Part shown: in pieces, positions 55,253 to 64,000 of the stretch
How the letters are laid out: every line of letters starts with the position of its first letter
How positions within the stretch are numbered: the stretch's first letter is position 1
DNA from: Chelativorans petroleitrophicus
Lineage (GTDB): Bacteria; Pseudomonadota; Alphaproteobacteria; Rhizobiales; Rhizobiaceae
Reading direction: 5' to 3'
Assembly: GCF_025398195.1 (NCBI RefSeq)
Contig: NZ_JAODNV010000014.1
Span: 1-64,000, forward strand
Length of the DNA: 64,000 nucleotides
Position numbers and translations under genes: made by a program
The notes under the pieces: generated by a model
The model's input: the letters and a program-made list of their open reading frames with translations, nothing else
Databases searched by the model: none
What the model was told of the DNA's origin: nothing

Positions 55253-56038
55253 ATGAGCATCAACGTATTGGTGTGGGGCGAAAATGTGCACGAGCGTGAA
55301 AACGAGATCGTGCGCGAAATCTATCCCGAAGGAATGCATACCGCCATTGCCCGCCAGATAGCCGCAGATGGCGATCTGAAGGTCTCGACCGCCGTTCTGC
55401 AGGAGCCGGAACATGGGCTCAGCGAAGAGCGGCTCGCCGGAACCGACGTGCTCGTGTGGTGGGGGCACAAGGCCCACCGCCAGGTGGATGACGCGATTGT
55501 CGAGCGCGTGGCAAAGCGCGTGTGGGAAGGAATGGGCCTCATCGTGCTCCATTCCGGACATTTCTCGAAGATCTTCAAGCGGCTGATGGGCACGCCCTGC
55601 GCGCTGAAGTGGCGCGAGGCAGGCGAGCGCGAGCGGCTTTGGGTGGTCAATCCGGGCCATCCTATCGCGAGGGGGCTGCCCGCCTTCTTCGAGCTGGAAT
55701 ATGAAGAGATGTATGGAGAGCCCTTCTCCGTACCGGAGCCGATGGAGACGGTGTTCATCTCCTGGTTCCAGGGCGGCGAGGTCTTCCGCTCCGGTCTCAC
55801 CTACCGGCGCGGAGCGGGCAACATCTTCTATTTCCGTCCCGGCCACGAGACCTATCCGACCTACCACGACGCGACGGTCGGCCAGGTGCTGCGCAACGCC
55901 GTGCGCTGGGCGCATAATCCCGCCCCTGCCTATACGGCGGTTCACGAAGCACCCAACGTGCCGGTGGAAAAGGCTCCGGAAAAGATCGTCGAGCGCGGCC
56001 CGAAACTGCACGCTCCCGGCGAGCAGGGCTACAGATAG
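55253..56038 (+). CDS. thuA: ThuA-domain protein (trehalose-utilisation type)
   Basis: A 261-residue cytosolic protein of the ThuA family, with a glutamine-amidotransferase-like fold but no established simple reaction. Segments include [21 protein letters not shown] at the start, [34 protein letters not shown] and the conserved [15 protein letters not shown]. In Sinorhizobium meliloti, ThuA acts with the dehydrogenase ThuB to process trehalose, maltitol and similar disaccharides after uptake, probably via 3-keto derivatives. Here, too, a Gfo/Idh/MocA gene follows 11 bases later. AAGGGA lies before the ATG at 55253. The gene symbol is by family and context. Confidence 0.85.
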   Translation: MSINVLVWGENVHERENEIVREIYPEGMHTAIARQIAADGDLKVSTAVLQEPEHGLSEERLAGTDVLVWWGHKAHRQVDDAIVERVAKRVWEGMGLIVLHSGHFSKIFKRLMGTPCALKWREAGERERLWVVNPGHPIARGLPAFFELEYEEMYGEPFSVPEPMETVFISWFQGGEVFRSGLTYRRGAGNIFYFRPGHETYPTYHDATVGQVLRNAVRWAHNPAPAYTAVHEAPNVPVEKAPEKIVERGPKLHAPGEQGYR

Positions 56039-56049
56039 GAACGACCCAC

Positions 56050-57090
56050 ATGCGCCTTCTTATCATCGGCACCGGCAAGATGGCCAATCAGCATGCCAAT
56101 CGCTTCGCAGCCATTCCCGGTGTCCATCTGGTAGGAGCCGTCGACACGGATCCCGACCGGCTCAGCCAGTTCTGCGCGCTGCACAAGATCGAGCGCCAGT
56201 TTTCCTCAACCGAAGAAGCGCTCGCCTGGGACGACTTCGACGCCGTTACGAACGTGACGCCGGACGCCGTCCACTACGCGACGACCATGGCCTGCCTTGC
56301 CAAAGGAAAGCATGTGCTATGCGAAAAGCCGCTTGCCACCAGCTATGCGGAGGCTGCGGAGATGGCCGATGCCGCGGAAAAAGCGGGTGTCGTGGCCATG
56401 GTCAATCTGAGCTATCGCAACGTGGCGGAAATCCACGCCGCGCGTGACCTCGTTCTTTCCGGCCGGATCGGCGCCGTACGTCACATCGAAGCCTCGTATC
56501 TGCAAAGCTGGCTCGTCTCCAAGGCCTGGGGCGACTGGCGCACGGGGCCGCAGTGGCTGTGGCGGCTTTCCAAGGCGCACGGCTCGAACGGCACGCTGGG
56601 CGACATCGGCATTCACATTCTCGACTTCGCCGCCTATGGCGCGGCGACGGAGATCAGCGATGTGTCGTGCCGGCTCAGAACCTTCCACAAAGCCGAGGGT
56701 GATCGTATCGGCGAATATGTGCTTGATGCGAATGACAGCTTCGCCATGACGGCAAACTTCGCCAATGGCGCGCTCGGCGTCATCCATGCCACCCGCTGGG
56801 CGACCGGCCATCTGAACGAGCTGCGCCTGCGCATCTATGGCGAAAAAGGCGGCGTCGAGGTGCAGCACGACCACCGGGGCTCGCATCTGAAGGTCTGCCT
56901 CGACGAGGATGCGGAAACGGCCACCTGGCGGGAGATGAAGGCGGAGCCCGTCGCAACCAATTACGAGCGTTTCGTCAACGCCGTGCGGCTGAACATCGCG
57001 ACCGAGCCCAGCTTCCGCCACGCCGCAGGCCTTCAGCGCATCCTCGATTCCGCGTCGGCGGAAGAAGCGGCGGCGGCCGCGCGGGTCTGA
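56050..57090 (+). CDS. Gfo/Idh/MocA-family dehydrogenase (ThuB-like)
   Basis: A 346-residue oxidoreductase. It has IIGTGKMANQH (residues 4-14), HVLCEKPLATS and the active-site segment NGTLGDIGIHILDFAAYG with Asp and His. Co-transcription with thuA (11-base gap) gives the same pairing as thuA-thuB in Sinorhizobium meliloti, where the dehydrogenase oxidises disaccharides at a ring hydroxyl. It is one of five family members in this window; the importer operon carries another, so which one is the functional ThuB is open. Confidence 0.88.
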   Translation: MRLLIIGTGKMANQHANRFAAIPGVHLVGAVDTDPDRLSQFCALHKIERQFSSTEEALAWDDFDAVTNVTPDAVHYATTMACLAKGKHVLCEKPLATSYAEAAEMADAAEKAGVVAMVNLSYRNVAEIHAARDLVLSGRIGAVRHIEASYLQSWLVSKAWGDWRTGPQWLWRLSKAHGSNGTLGDIGIHILDFAAYGAATEISDVSCRLRTFHKAEGDRIGEYVLDANDSFAMTANFANGALGVIHATRWATGHLNELRLRIYGEKGGVEVQHDHRGSHLKVCLDEDAETATWREMKAEPVATNYERFVNAVRLNIATEPSFRHAAGLQRILDSASAEEAAAAARV

Positions 57091-57124
57091 CAGGCCGAAG
57101 GAAGCTGCACCAAAAATTCCTGAC

Positions 57125-57162
57125 GTTCCGGCCTCCCGATCATCTTTGCTGAAGGCCGGAAC
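57125..57162. other. 10-bp inverted repeat between the dehydrogenase and DUF2934 genes
   Basis: GTTCCGGCCT at 57125-57134 and AGGCCGGAAC at 57153-57162 pair perfectly across an 18-base loop. The position suits a terminator for the thuA operon, but no U-run follows, so a regulatory role for the next gene is equally possible. Confidence 0.45.
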
Positions 57163-57207
57163 AAGTCGCCGTGATGCTGGTTTGTCCCTGCCATTGGAGG
57201 GACGACC

Positions 57208-57534
57208 ATGACACCCGACCGGGAAGAGAAGATCAGGCAAAGGGCATACGAACTCTGGGAGGCTGAAGGCCGCCCGGACGGCAAGCAGCAGGAGCACTGG
57301 GAGCGCGCCGCGCGCGAGATTGAGGCCGAAGAGGCAGGTGAGTCGGCCAGCAAAGGGTCCGACTCGGACAGCTCCGGCCTGCCGGGCGACCTTCAGGCTG
57401 GCGGCACGATGCCCGGTTCAAGCCCTGACACTAGCGAAGGCAGCTTCGGGAACGGCGGGAGCGCCGGCCGGCGCGGCGCCGGAAACGCAAAGCGCGCCAA
57501 GAGCCCGGCCGGCTCTGACACAGACGAGGAATAG
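57208..57534 (+). CDS. DUF2934-domain protein
   Basis: A 108-residue acidic protein. The N-terminal 40 residues form a DUF2934 domain with REEKIRQRAYELWEAEGRP and EHWERAAREIE. The remainder is low complexity, rich in Ser, Gly, Asp and Lys, and probably disordered. DUF2934 proteins are common in rhizobia and relatives, often next to glycogen and trehalose genes or stress genes; none has a proven function. It is convergent with the treY operon. GGAGGG lies 6 bases before the ATG. Confidence 0.85.
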   Translation: MTPDREEKIRQRAYELWEAEGRPDGKQQEHWERAAREIEAEEAGESASKGSDSDSSGLPGDLQAGGTMPGSSPDTSEGSFGNGGSAGRRGAGNAKRAKSPAGSDTDEE

Positions 57535-57547
57535 GCGCCCGCCGGAG

Positions 57548-59248
57548 CTACGCCGACGTCAGAACGGCGACCGGAAGATCGCGCCACAACGCGGAGAGAG
57601 GAATTTTCCCTTCTGCAAACGCTTCCCCGTTCAGCGTGCGATAGGAAGCGGGCCCGTCAGAGAGCACAAGCATCGTTCGCGAAAAAGCATTCGCGATCCA
57701 GGAATGCCTTTCCGGCTCGCAATGTCTGAGCACCAGACGGGGCACGGCGACGATCAGTTTTTTGTCGCCTGCCGCGCGGCAGAATGCGAGCACATGGGCC
57801 GCCTCATCCCCCGTAACGTCAACCGCCTCATACCCCCCGCGGTTGAAGAGATCGGGCTCGGCGCGCCGCAGCTGAAGCAGCCGCTCGGTCAGCCAGAGCT
57901 TCGGCAGCCCTTCGCGCCAGCGCTCCATCGCCTGGGCGGGAGAGAGCTCGCGCACGTCCTCAAGAAGGTCTTGGCGCAGGTTGAAGTCCACCGGCCTGCG
58001 ATTGTCCGGATCGACCATGCTGTAATCCAGAATCTCGCAACCCTGGTAGATGTCCGGCACGCCGGGAAGCGTTAGCTTGAGTGCCAGTTGCGCCAGGCTG
58101 TTGACGATGCCGGCTGGTTCAATCGCCGCGATAAGCGCCCGGATTTCGCGCAGGAAACTGCGCCGTTCGGGCGAAAAGACGCCGCGCACATAGGCTTCAA
58201 CCGCTGCCTCATAGGGCTCGTTCTGGTCCGTCCAGCTTGTCTGACGTTTGGCCTCGCGCAGCGCCTTGGTCATGAAGGCAACGAGCCGTTCGGCAAGCTC
58301 CTGTAGCCCCGCTTCGTCCTGCAATGAAAGATCGGCCGGCCAGGCACCCGCCAGAGCCTGATAGAACAGCCATTCGGTGCTCCTGCTTGGTGCAGGCCCC
58401 CTTGGCAGATCCTTGCGCAGGTCCCTCGCGCCTTCGTGCCAGCGCGATACGGCCGCCACCCATTCCTCGGGCATCTCGCTCAGGACGGCAAGCCGGGCGC
58501 GCGCATCCTCGCCGCGCTTGGTGTCGTGCGTGCTGGTGGCCGAGAGGGCGTAAGGCCACGTCTCCGCCCGCCTTTTCATGGCTACGTGGAAAGCGTCAGC
58601 GCTGATGCCGAACTCATCGGGCTCGGCACCCACTTCGTTCAGGGCGATCAGCCGGTTGTAGCGGTAGAAGACCGTGTCCTCGACCGCCTTGGCCATCAGC
58701 GGGCCGGTGGTTTGCTGGAAGCGCGTGACGAACTCGGAACGGCTGCGTGAGCCTGCGGCGGGATCAAGCAGCAGGGATGCAATGAAGGCGATGACGCGGT
58801 CGTCCTCTACCTCACGTCCATGCTCAACGCGGCCGGCTGCGCGCTCGATCAGCGCCCGATCCTCTTCGGACGGGCCGCTTGCATCGATATAGGTGCGATA
58901 GACCAGGAGGTTCGCGGCAAGTTCGACAATGGCGAGCCGCAGAGCGTCCTTGCCGAAATCGCGTGTGGCTATGTCTTCCACGGCAAGGGAATGGGCAAGG
59001 CGCACGAGCGCATCCAGCTCTCCGGCCAGGTTCACCGTCAGGATACGCCTCTTCGCCGCTAGCACCTGATGATGAAAATCCGGATCGTCGCCGGTGAAGT
59101 TGCACCACTCCCTCGTCATCGCCGCACGGCCCGCCGGCTCCACCTGAAGGGCAGTGATCAGCCGTGCCATTTCGTAGCCGGTGGTTCCGGCACAGGCCCA
59201 GCCGCCGCGCAGTTCCTCCCCGGGGCCGAGAATTTTCTCCACCACCAC
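57548..59248 (-). pseudogene. treY: malto-oligosyltrehalose synthase TreY, part after an in-frame stop
   Basis: A 566-codon frame that is the C-terminal two thirds of TreY. It resumes directly after a TAA, in the same frame, with VVVEKILGPGEELR, whose Glu is the acid/base residue of the family. AGTTGYEMARL and the C-terminal domain (LTLPGVPDIYQGCEILDYS, VDPDNRRPVDF) follow. Translation on its own would need the GTG at 59246-59248, which has no ribosome site. TreY turns the reducing end of malto-oligosaccharides into a trehalose unit. Split like this, neither part holds both catalytic residues. Confidence 0.85.
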
Positions 59249-60121
59249 TTAGTCGAGGCCGGACGCTTCGCGCACAGCAGCAAGATAGGCCTTGGGGTCG
59301 GCCAAACCGTCGATGTGGTCGATGCGCAGGCCGTCCACGATGCCTTCCCGAACGAGTTTCAGCGCAAGGGAGTGCACATCGGCAAAAACGGCGGCGTCTT
59401 CCACCCGCACGCCGATGAGGTCTGCAATCTCGAAGAAACGCCGATAGGTGAGCGCCTCCCGGGCAAGACGCCAATAGGCGAGCCGCCAGATCTGAGCCTC
59501 GTGGACCTGATGCAGCAGGTTCTTGTCGGCGTTGGCAGGCTGAATGGCTTGTTCGAGCGACGTTCTGTCGGATGCGGAACCGCTTTCGCCGACAAGAAAA
59601 GCTTCGACAGACGCGGGGGCAAGCGGCAGGCTGAGGTCGTAGTAGCTGAAGACCGGCTCGCCTGACTGTTCGTCAAGCTTCAGTGCGAACTTGCCCTCCT
59701 CCAGAGCCTCGCCATAGGGCTCGCCAAGAACGGGCAAGAGCAGTTTTGCCGCTTGCCAATCGATATCGAAGTGGTTCGAGAATGCGCTTGCGCGGCCATG
59801 CTTCAGCACATCGCGCCACCATGGGTTGGCGGTCGAAACGGCCATGTGGTTCGGCACGATGTCAAGCAACAGGCCAAGCTCGTGCCGCCTCAAGGCCTCC
59901 GCCAGCCTGGCAAAACCCGCTTCCCCGCCCAGCGCGGGATCAAGCGCCTGATGGTCGGCCACGTCATAGCCGTGGGTGGAGCCCGGCGCGGCCGTAAACA
60001 TGGGCGAGGCATAAAGATGGCTCGCGCCCAGATCGGCAAGATAGGGCACGATTTCCGCGGCCCGCTCAAAGGTCATGCCGTCGCGGAACTGAAGGCGGTA
60101 GGTAGCTCGGGGAATGGTCAT
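59249..60121 (-). pseudogene. treY: malto-oligosyltrehalose synthase TreY, part before an in-frame stop
   Basis: A 290-codon frame that is the N-terminal third of TreY. It starts with TIPRATYRLQFRDGMTFERA, has GASHLYASPMFTAAPGSTHGYD and LLLDIVPNHM, and ends shortly after the nucleophile segment LRIDHIDGLADPKAYL. The stop is TAA at 59249-59251. The distance from the nucleophile Asp (RIDH) to the acid/base Glu (VVVEK), counting the stop as one residue, is 27. That equals the spacing known for the Sulfolobus enzyme (Asp228, Glu255). So the stop replaces one residue, probably Tyr. The ATG overlaps the malQ stop (ATGA). Confidence 0.85.
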
Positions 60122-61935
60122 GGCGCGCGCGACCTTTCCTCCGATATCGCCCCGATTACCGCGCGCAGAATGGGGCAGCTTTCAAGCTCGTCTATCGCGA
60201 CGGGAAGTCTGCGGCACCAATTCGGATGCTCATCGACGGTGCCCGGCATGTTGGGCTGATCGATCAGCCCAAGCAGGTCTTCCATCTGGGTGGCGAACAG
60301 AAGCGAGGGGGCTCGCGCTACGAGGCGATGAACTCCGGCTGCGACGGCCTCGTCGAAAGCTTCTCCCGCCTGATGAGCGCCCAGGAGATGGAGCGTTTCG
60401 ATGACCTGGCGTTTCTCGTCTCTCCGCCGCGCGCGCTCCTGATCAGCAGTTTCTGTATCGAACAATCCAATCCGTTCCCGGCAGTCGATATCGCTGCCCG
60501 TCCACCAGCCGGCCAGAGTGCTTGTGTCGTGGCTGCCGATGCAGGCGAGTGCGCAGCGCGGCCAATGCTCCGGGCCAATGAAGCCGTTCTCGTCCTGCTC
60601 GAAATAGAAGATGCGGTAGCCAAGAAGATTGGCCTTCTTCATCTGTTCGCGGAATCCTTCGGGCACGACGCCCAGATCCTCGCCGATGATGATGGCTTTC
60701 GCCTTCTGGGAAACCTCCGCAAGCACGCGCAGCATCTGCGGCATCGGATAAAGCACGTAGGCGCCCTCCCCCGCCTTCATCCCGGCCGGGATCCAGAACA
60801 GGCGGTAAAGGCTCATGGCGTGATCGATGCGCAAGGCGCCCGCATGGCGCAAAATGGCTTCGTAGGAACGCCTGATGGGCTGGAAACCGCGCGCGGCGAT
60901 CTCCGAAGGAGAAACGGGTGCAAGCCCCCATTTCTGGCCGGTGGGATTGAACATGTCCGGCGGGGCGCCGATCTCCGCGCCGACGACGGTAAGAGGACGG
61001 TCGCCCCAGGTGGCCGCCCCATCCGGGGCGGTGCCGACCGCAAGGTCGAGATAAAGGCCGATGCGCATGCCCGCATCCCGCAGCCGACGAGCGGCTTTTC
61101 CAAGCTGCTCGTCCGCTATCCACTGCAGCCAGAGCAGAAAGCGCACCTCGTGCCCATTCTGGCGGGCAAAGGCCGCAACGCGATCGCTGTGCGGATCCTG
61201 AAATTCTTCAGGCCAGCTGTGCCAGCCCGCACCTCGACCGAGGCGGGTCATCTCGAGGCTGATCGCCTCGAAGAGCGCATAGAGGCGGAGAGGTTCGCCG
61301 GCCCTTTCGATGAACGCATCGAGCCTGTCGCGATGCGCCTCCTGCATGCGGGAAAAAATCCGCCGCAGGATAGCGAGCTTGTAGCGGGTCACCGCCTCAT
61401 AGTTGACGAGCTCGCCCTCAAGATCGGCAAGCGCCGCTTCATCGCGGTCCTCAGGAGGATCGAAGCCATCCACCTGATCGACCGCGATATAAAGCGGGTT
61501 CAGGCATTCCCGGATGCTTGGCGAAAACGGGCTTCTCCTTTCAGGAGCGGCCAGGAACAAAGCGTGCAGCGGGTTCACGCCAAGAAGATCGACGCCCATG
61601 CGCGCGGCCATTTCTCCCAGCCTCGCCAAATCCTCGAAATCACCGATTCCGCAGTTCCTGCCGGAGCGGAGCGAATAAAGCTGGCAGGTGATGCCCCAGG
61701 CTCGGCCGCGGTCCAGAAAATCAGGAAGATAGCAGACAGCCCCTTCAGCGGCGCGCGGTAGCGTGGGCCACTCCCCTGCAGTAGATTCCGCCCCGGCATT
61801 GCCATGCGCCCCCAGGATGCGGAGGATGGCCTGCAACGCCTCGTCCGGCGCGCGGGAAATGCTTCCATCGAGCGCCCGATAGGTGCGGACGATCCCGTGA
61901 GTGGCGGCAAGCTGGTCGAGATCACCCGCCATCAT
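60118..61935 (-). CDS. malQ: 4-alpha-glucanotransferase (amylomaltase)
   Basis: MalQ disproportionates maltodextrins by transferring glucan segments. The 605-residue GH77 protein has WGITCQLYSLRSGRNCGIGDF, the nucleophile Asp in LRIDHAMSLYRLFWIP, the acid/base Glu in IIIGEDLGVVPEGF and the third carboxylate in CIGSHDTSTLAGWW. It is somewhat shorter than E. coli MalQ. Between treZ and treY, with four-base overlaps on both sides (ATGA), it may lengthen or recycle short glucans so that TreY and TreZ can use them. Confidence 0.93.
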   Translation of the reverse strand: MMAGDLDQLAATHGIVRTYRALDGSISRAPDEALQAILRILGAHGNAGAESTAGEWPTLPRAAEGAVCYLPDFLDRGRAWGITCQLYSLRSGRNCGIGDFEDLARLGEMAARMGVDLLGVNPLHALFLAAPERRSPFSPSIRECLNPLYIAVDQVDGFDPPEDRDEAALADLEGELVNYEAVTRYKLAILRRIFSRMQEAHRDRLDAFIERAGEPLRLYALFEAISLEMTRLGRGAGWHSWPEEFQDPHSDRVAAFARQNGHEVRFLLWLQWIADEQLGKAARRLRDAGMRIGLYLDLAVGTAPDGAATWGDRPLTVVGAEIGAPPDMFNPTGQKWGLAPVSPSEIAARGFQPIRRSYEAILRHAGALRIDHAMSLYRLFWIPAGMKAGEGAYVLYPMPQMLRVLAEVSQKAKAIIIGEDLGVVPEGFREQMKKANLLGYRIFYFEQDENGFIGPEHWPRCALACIGSHDTSTLAGWWTGSDIDCRERIGLFDTETADQERARRRDEKRQVIETLHLLGAHQAGEAFDEAVAAGVHRLVARAPSLLFATQMEDLLGLIDQPNMPGTVDEHPNWCRRLPVAIDELESCPILRAVIGAISEERSRAP

Positions 61936-63749
61936 GCACCATCCCGCTTCGCCGCGACGGCCACGCAGGAGGCGGGCAGCCAGCCATCCGCCAGGGAGGC
62001 AAACACGCCGTCCCGGCTCTCGAAGATCGCGTCGAAGCCGGCCAGGTCTTCATCCGATGCAAGATCGTCGGGTCCGAAATTCACGCACAGGAGGAGGATG
62101 CCCTCCCCCGTTCCCCATCGGACCGAAAGGGCCTGCTTGCTATACTGCACGGCCTCGCCCTGCATGGATTTCATGCCGGCCAGATGGGGGACGATGTGGG
62201 CGCGGCGGGCCTCAATCAGGCGGCGGAAAAGGCCAAGGCGCTGCCTGCCGGCCTCAGTTGCCGCCCGATCCCAATCGAGCATGGAAGCTTCAAAGGTGGG
62301 AAGCGCATTGGGATCGGGGATGTGCTCCGCCTTTTGCTCCGAGAAATGGTCAAAGTCGGCAAATTCCCGCCGCCTGCCTTCCCGCACTGCACGGGCAAGC
62401 TCGCCATGGAAATCGGTGAAAAAGAGAAACGGATTGGTTTCACCGAACTCCTCGCCCATGAAGACAAGCGGCATCTGCGGATTGAGCAGAAGAATTGCCG
62501 TCAGCAGTTCCACTATATCCGGTTCCGCGAGCGCCGCGAGCCGTTCTCCCAAGGCGCGGTTGCCGATCTGATCGTGGTTCTGCAAGAAAGCGACAAAGGT
62601 CGATGGCGGCTGCCCGGCGCTTGGCTCGCCGCGCGGCTTGCCTTCCCTCGGGCTATAGGACTCGCCCTGATAGCAGAAGCCTTCCGCCAGCGCCCTTGCC
62701 AAATGGCTAACGGGATCATCCGCGAAGGCGGCATAGTAGCCGGAGCTTTCGCCTGTGGCGATGCAGTGGGCGGCATGATGAAAATCGTCGTTCCATTCGG
62801 CGGTGAAAAGCAGCGGGCTGTTCTGCTCATCGCGCGGATGAAGCGCAACGATGTTGCGCTCATCCTCCGTCATCAGGTGAATTTCCCGGCCGGAAAATTG
62901 CGCCCGGATGGCGGCTGCCATCTCTTCCAGGATGGGCGTTTCGCTTTCATCCTTGATCTGGTCGATGGCATCGAAACGCAGCCCATCGAAGCGGAATTCG
63001 TGGAGCCAGTAGAGCGGATTTTCGAGAAAGAAGGCCCGGACGGCAGGCTCCTCGAAGCGGATCGCAGGTCCCCAGGGCGTCTTCCGCCCAGGGTCGAAGA
63101 AATCCGGTGCGTAAGCGTTCAGATAGTTCCCGTCCGGACCGAAGTGGTTGTAGACCACATCGAGAAAGATCATCAGGCCACGCTGATGCGAAGCGTCCAC
63201 AAGGCGCTTCAGGCCTTCCGCGCCGCCATAGGCCGAATGGGGACAATAAGGCAGAACGCCATCATACCCCCAGCCGCGCGTGCCGGAAAACTGCGCGACC
63301 GGCATGAGTTCGATCGCCGTAAAGCCTGCCGAGGCAATGTGGTCGAGCCTCTTCAGCACGCCACCGAAATTGCCCTCGGGCGTGAAGGCGCCGACATGCA
63401 GCTCATAGATGATGGCCTCTTCCCACGGGCGGCCTGTCCAGCTCTGTGACTGCCAGGCGAAGGCAGACGAAGTCAGTACGCTGGGGCCATGGACATCCGA
63501 AAGCTGCGCGCGGGAAGCTGGATCGGGAAACATCATGCCATCAGGCAGGATGAAACCGTAAGGTGTTCCTGCCGCAGCCCCCGACACCTCGAGCGAGAAC
63601 CAGCCATCGTCCCGCCGCTCCATCGGGCGCTGCCAGCCGCCAAGGTCCAACCGTAGCTCCTCAAGCGCCGGGGCCCAGAGCCGGAAGAGAGCGGAACCGT
63701 CCGGACCAAGGCTTGCGCCCCAGGTGGTTCTGAAAGGTTCCCGGTTCAT
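61932..63749 (-). CDS. treZ: malto-oligosyltrehalose trehalohydrolase
   Basis: TreZ releases trehalose from malto-oligosyltrehalose made by TreY. The 605-residue GH13 protein has an N-terminal carbohydrate-binding-like domain (GASLGPDGSALFRLWAPALE). The barrel includes GWGYDGVLPYCPHSAYGG, the nucleophile Asp in FDGLRFDAIDQI, Glu in HLMTEDERN and the third Asp in LQNHDQIGNRALG. MPLVFMGEEFGE is also typical. I chose the ATG at 63749, which overlaps the glgX stop (ATGA); the frame stays open upstream within glgX. The gene overlaps malQ at its other end. Confidence 0.93.
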   Translation of the reverse strand: MNREPFRTTWGASLGPDGSALFRLWAPALEELRLDLGGWQRPMERRDDGWFSLEVSGAAAGTPYGFILPDGMMFPDPASRAQLSDVHGPSVLTSSAFAWQSQSWTGRPWEEAIIYELHVGAFTPEGNFGGVLKRLDHIASAGFTAIELMPVAQFSGTRGWGYDGVLPYCPHSAYGGAEGLKRLVDASHQRGLMIFLDVVYNHFGPDGNYLNAYAPDFFDPGRKTPWGPAIRFEEPAVRAFFLENPLYWLHEFRFDGLRFDAIDQIKDESETPILEEMAAAIRAQFSGREIHLMTEDERNIVALHPRDEQNSPLLFTAEWNDDFHHAAHCIATGESSGYYAAFADDPVSHLARALAEGFCYQGESYSPREGKPRGEPSAGQPPSTFVAFLQNHDQIGNRALGERLAALAEPDIVELLTAILLLNPQMPLVFMGEEFGETNPFLFFTDFHGELARAVREGRRREFADFDHFSEQKAEHIPDPNALPTFEASMLDWDRAATEAGRQRLGLFRRLIEARRAHIVPHLAGMKSMQGEAVQYSKQALSVRWGTGEGILLLCVNFGPDDLASDEDLAGFDAIFESRDGVFASLADGWLPASCVAVAAKRDGA

Positions 63750-64000
63750 CGCAGGCGCCCTTCCAGTACGGCCATGGAGCGATCCGCGAGCTCGAACGTG
63801 TGCGGAACGCGCATCGCTTCCCAAACGGGCCAGCGGCCGTTGTCCGTGCGCATGACCAGCTTCCATCCGGCCGCACCCAGTTCGGACGCAAGCGAAAATT
63901 CCACCGGCTCGTGAAACCCGTTGATGAGGAGGAGGATGCACTGCCCCCGCTCGTCGCAGTGCAGGAGGCCGAGGCTTCGCAGGTCGGGATTGGTCCAGTC
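63746..64000 (-). CDS. glgX: glycogen debranching enzyme GlgX, C-terminal end (partial)
   Basis: The last 84 codons of a gene that continues past the window edge. The frame begins DWTNPDLRSLGLLHCDERG and ends with DRSMAVLEGRLR and a TGA overlapping the treZ start. This matches the C-terminal beta domain of GlgX/TreX isoamylase-type debranching enzymes, which cut alpha-1,6 branches of glycogen. The position at the head of treZ-malQ-treY is usual in rhizobia and supports the call; the catalytic domain itself is not visible. Confidence 0.75.
   Translation of the reverse strand, partial: DWTNPDLRSLGLLHCDERGQCILLLINGFHEPVEFSLASELGAAGWKLVMRTDNGRWPVWEAMRVPHTFELADRSMAVLEGRLR

Overview
The window is about 64 kb of high-GC chromosomal DNA, and its gene content points to an alphaproteobacterium of the order Hyphomicrobiales (Rhizobiales), most like the Phyllobacteriaceae (Mesorhizobium, Chelativorans, Nitratireductor). 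The grounds are a SciP-type cell-cycle regulator with CtrA-like sites in its promoter, a CHCC zinc-finger protein of the complex I accessory type, an alphaproteobacterial ParC, many periplasmic-binding-protein ABC importers, and several Gfo/Idh/MocA dehydrogenases. The genus is inference. I saw no rRNA, tRNA, CRISPR array, prophage or replication origin. No stretch longer than 300 bases lacks a gene. Layout: 1-76 is the 3' end of an IS3-family element. 212-20476 is mostly core genome: a dehydrogenase, mnmA, sciP, a LysE-type exporter, a SAF-domain dehydrogenase, parC, a secreted unknown protein, a small WYL-like protein, pcp-aspS, rnd, ppx-ppk, a zinc-finger protein, an FAD monooxygenase, glpK and a VOC protein. 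20605-26707 is a molybdenum hydroxylase operon (SRPBCC protein, FAD subunit, 2Fe-2S subunit, and a large subunit divided by an in-frame TGA), followed by an amidohydrolase and preceded by an AraC regulator. 26826-35079 is a catabolic locus. A sugar-type ABC importer, a RidA protein and a deacetylase-type amidohydrolase run one way. An SDR dehydrogenase, the importer's ATPase, an RpiR regulator and an NTF2-like protein run the other way. A palindrome lies in the shared promoter. 35184-35741 looks like a deletion scar that removed the 5' ends of a divergent SnoaL/TetR pair. 35769-40676 holds a heterodimeric ABC exporter and a YegS-type lipid kinase. 40874-57090 is a large carbohydrate locus with four Gfo/Idh/MocA dehydrogenases, a DUF993 aldolase-like protein, a ribose-type importer, a Ugp/Thu-type importer, a TetR regulator, a PLP-dependent dehydratase and a ThuA protein. 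Two closely related TAAC/GTTA palindromes lie in front of two of its operons, so one TetR repressor probably controls both. 57208-64000 carries a DUF2934 protein and then a tightly overlapping glgX-treZ-malQ-treY operon, in which treY is broken by a single in-frame TAA. How the parts work together (inference): the 40-57 kb locus resembles the rhizobial thu system for uptake of disaccharides and their oxidation to 3-keto derivatives, extended with a second importer and an aldolase-like enzyme. The 26-35 kb locus looks built for an imported N-acylated or cyclic-amide sugar-like compound. The glgX-treZ-malQ-treY operon would convert glycogen-type glucans to trehalose, but its treY is probably non-functional as written.
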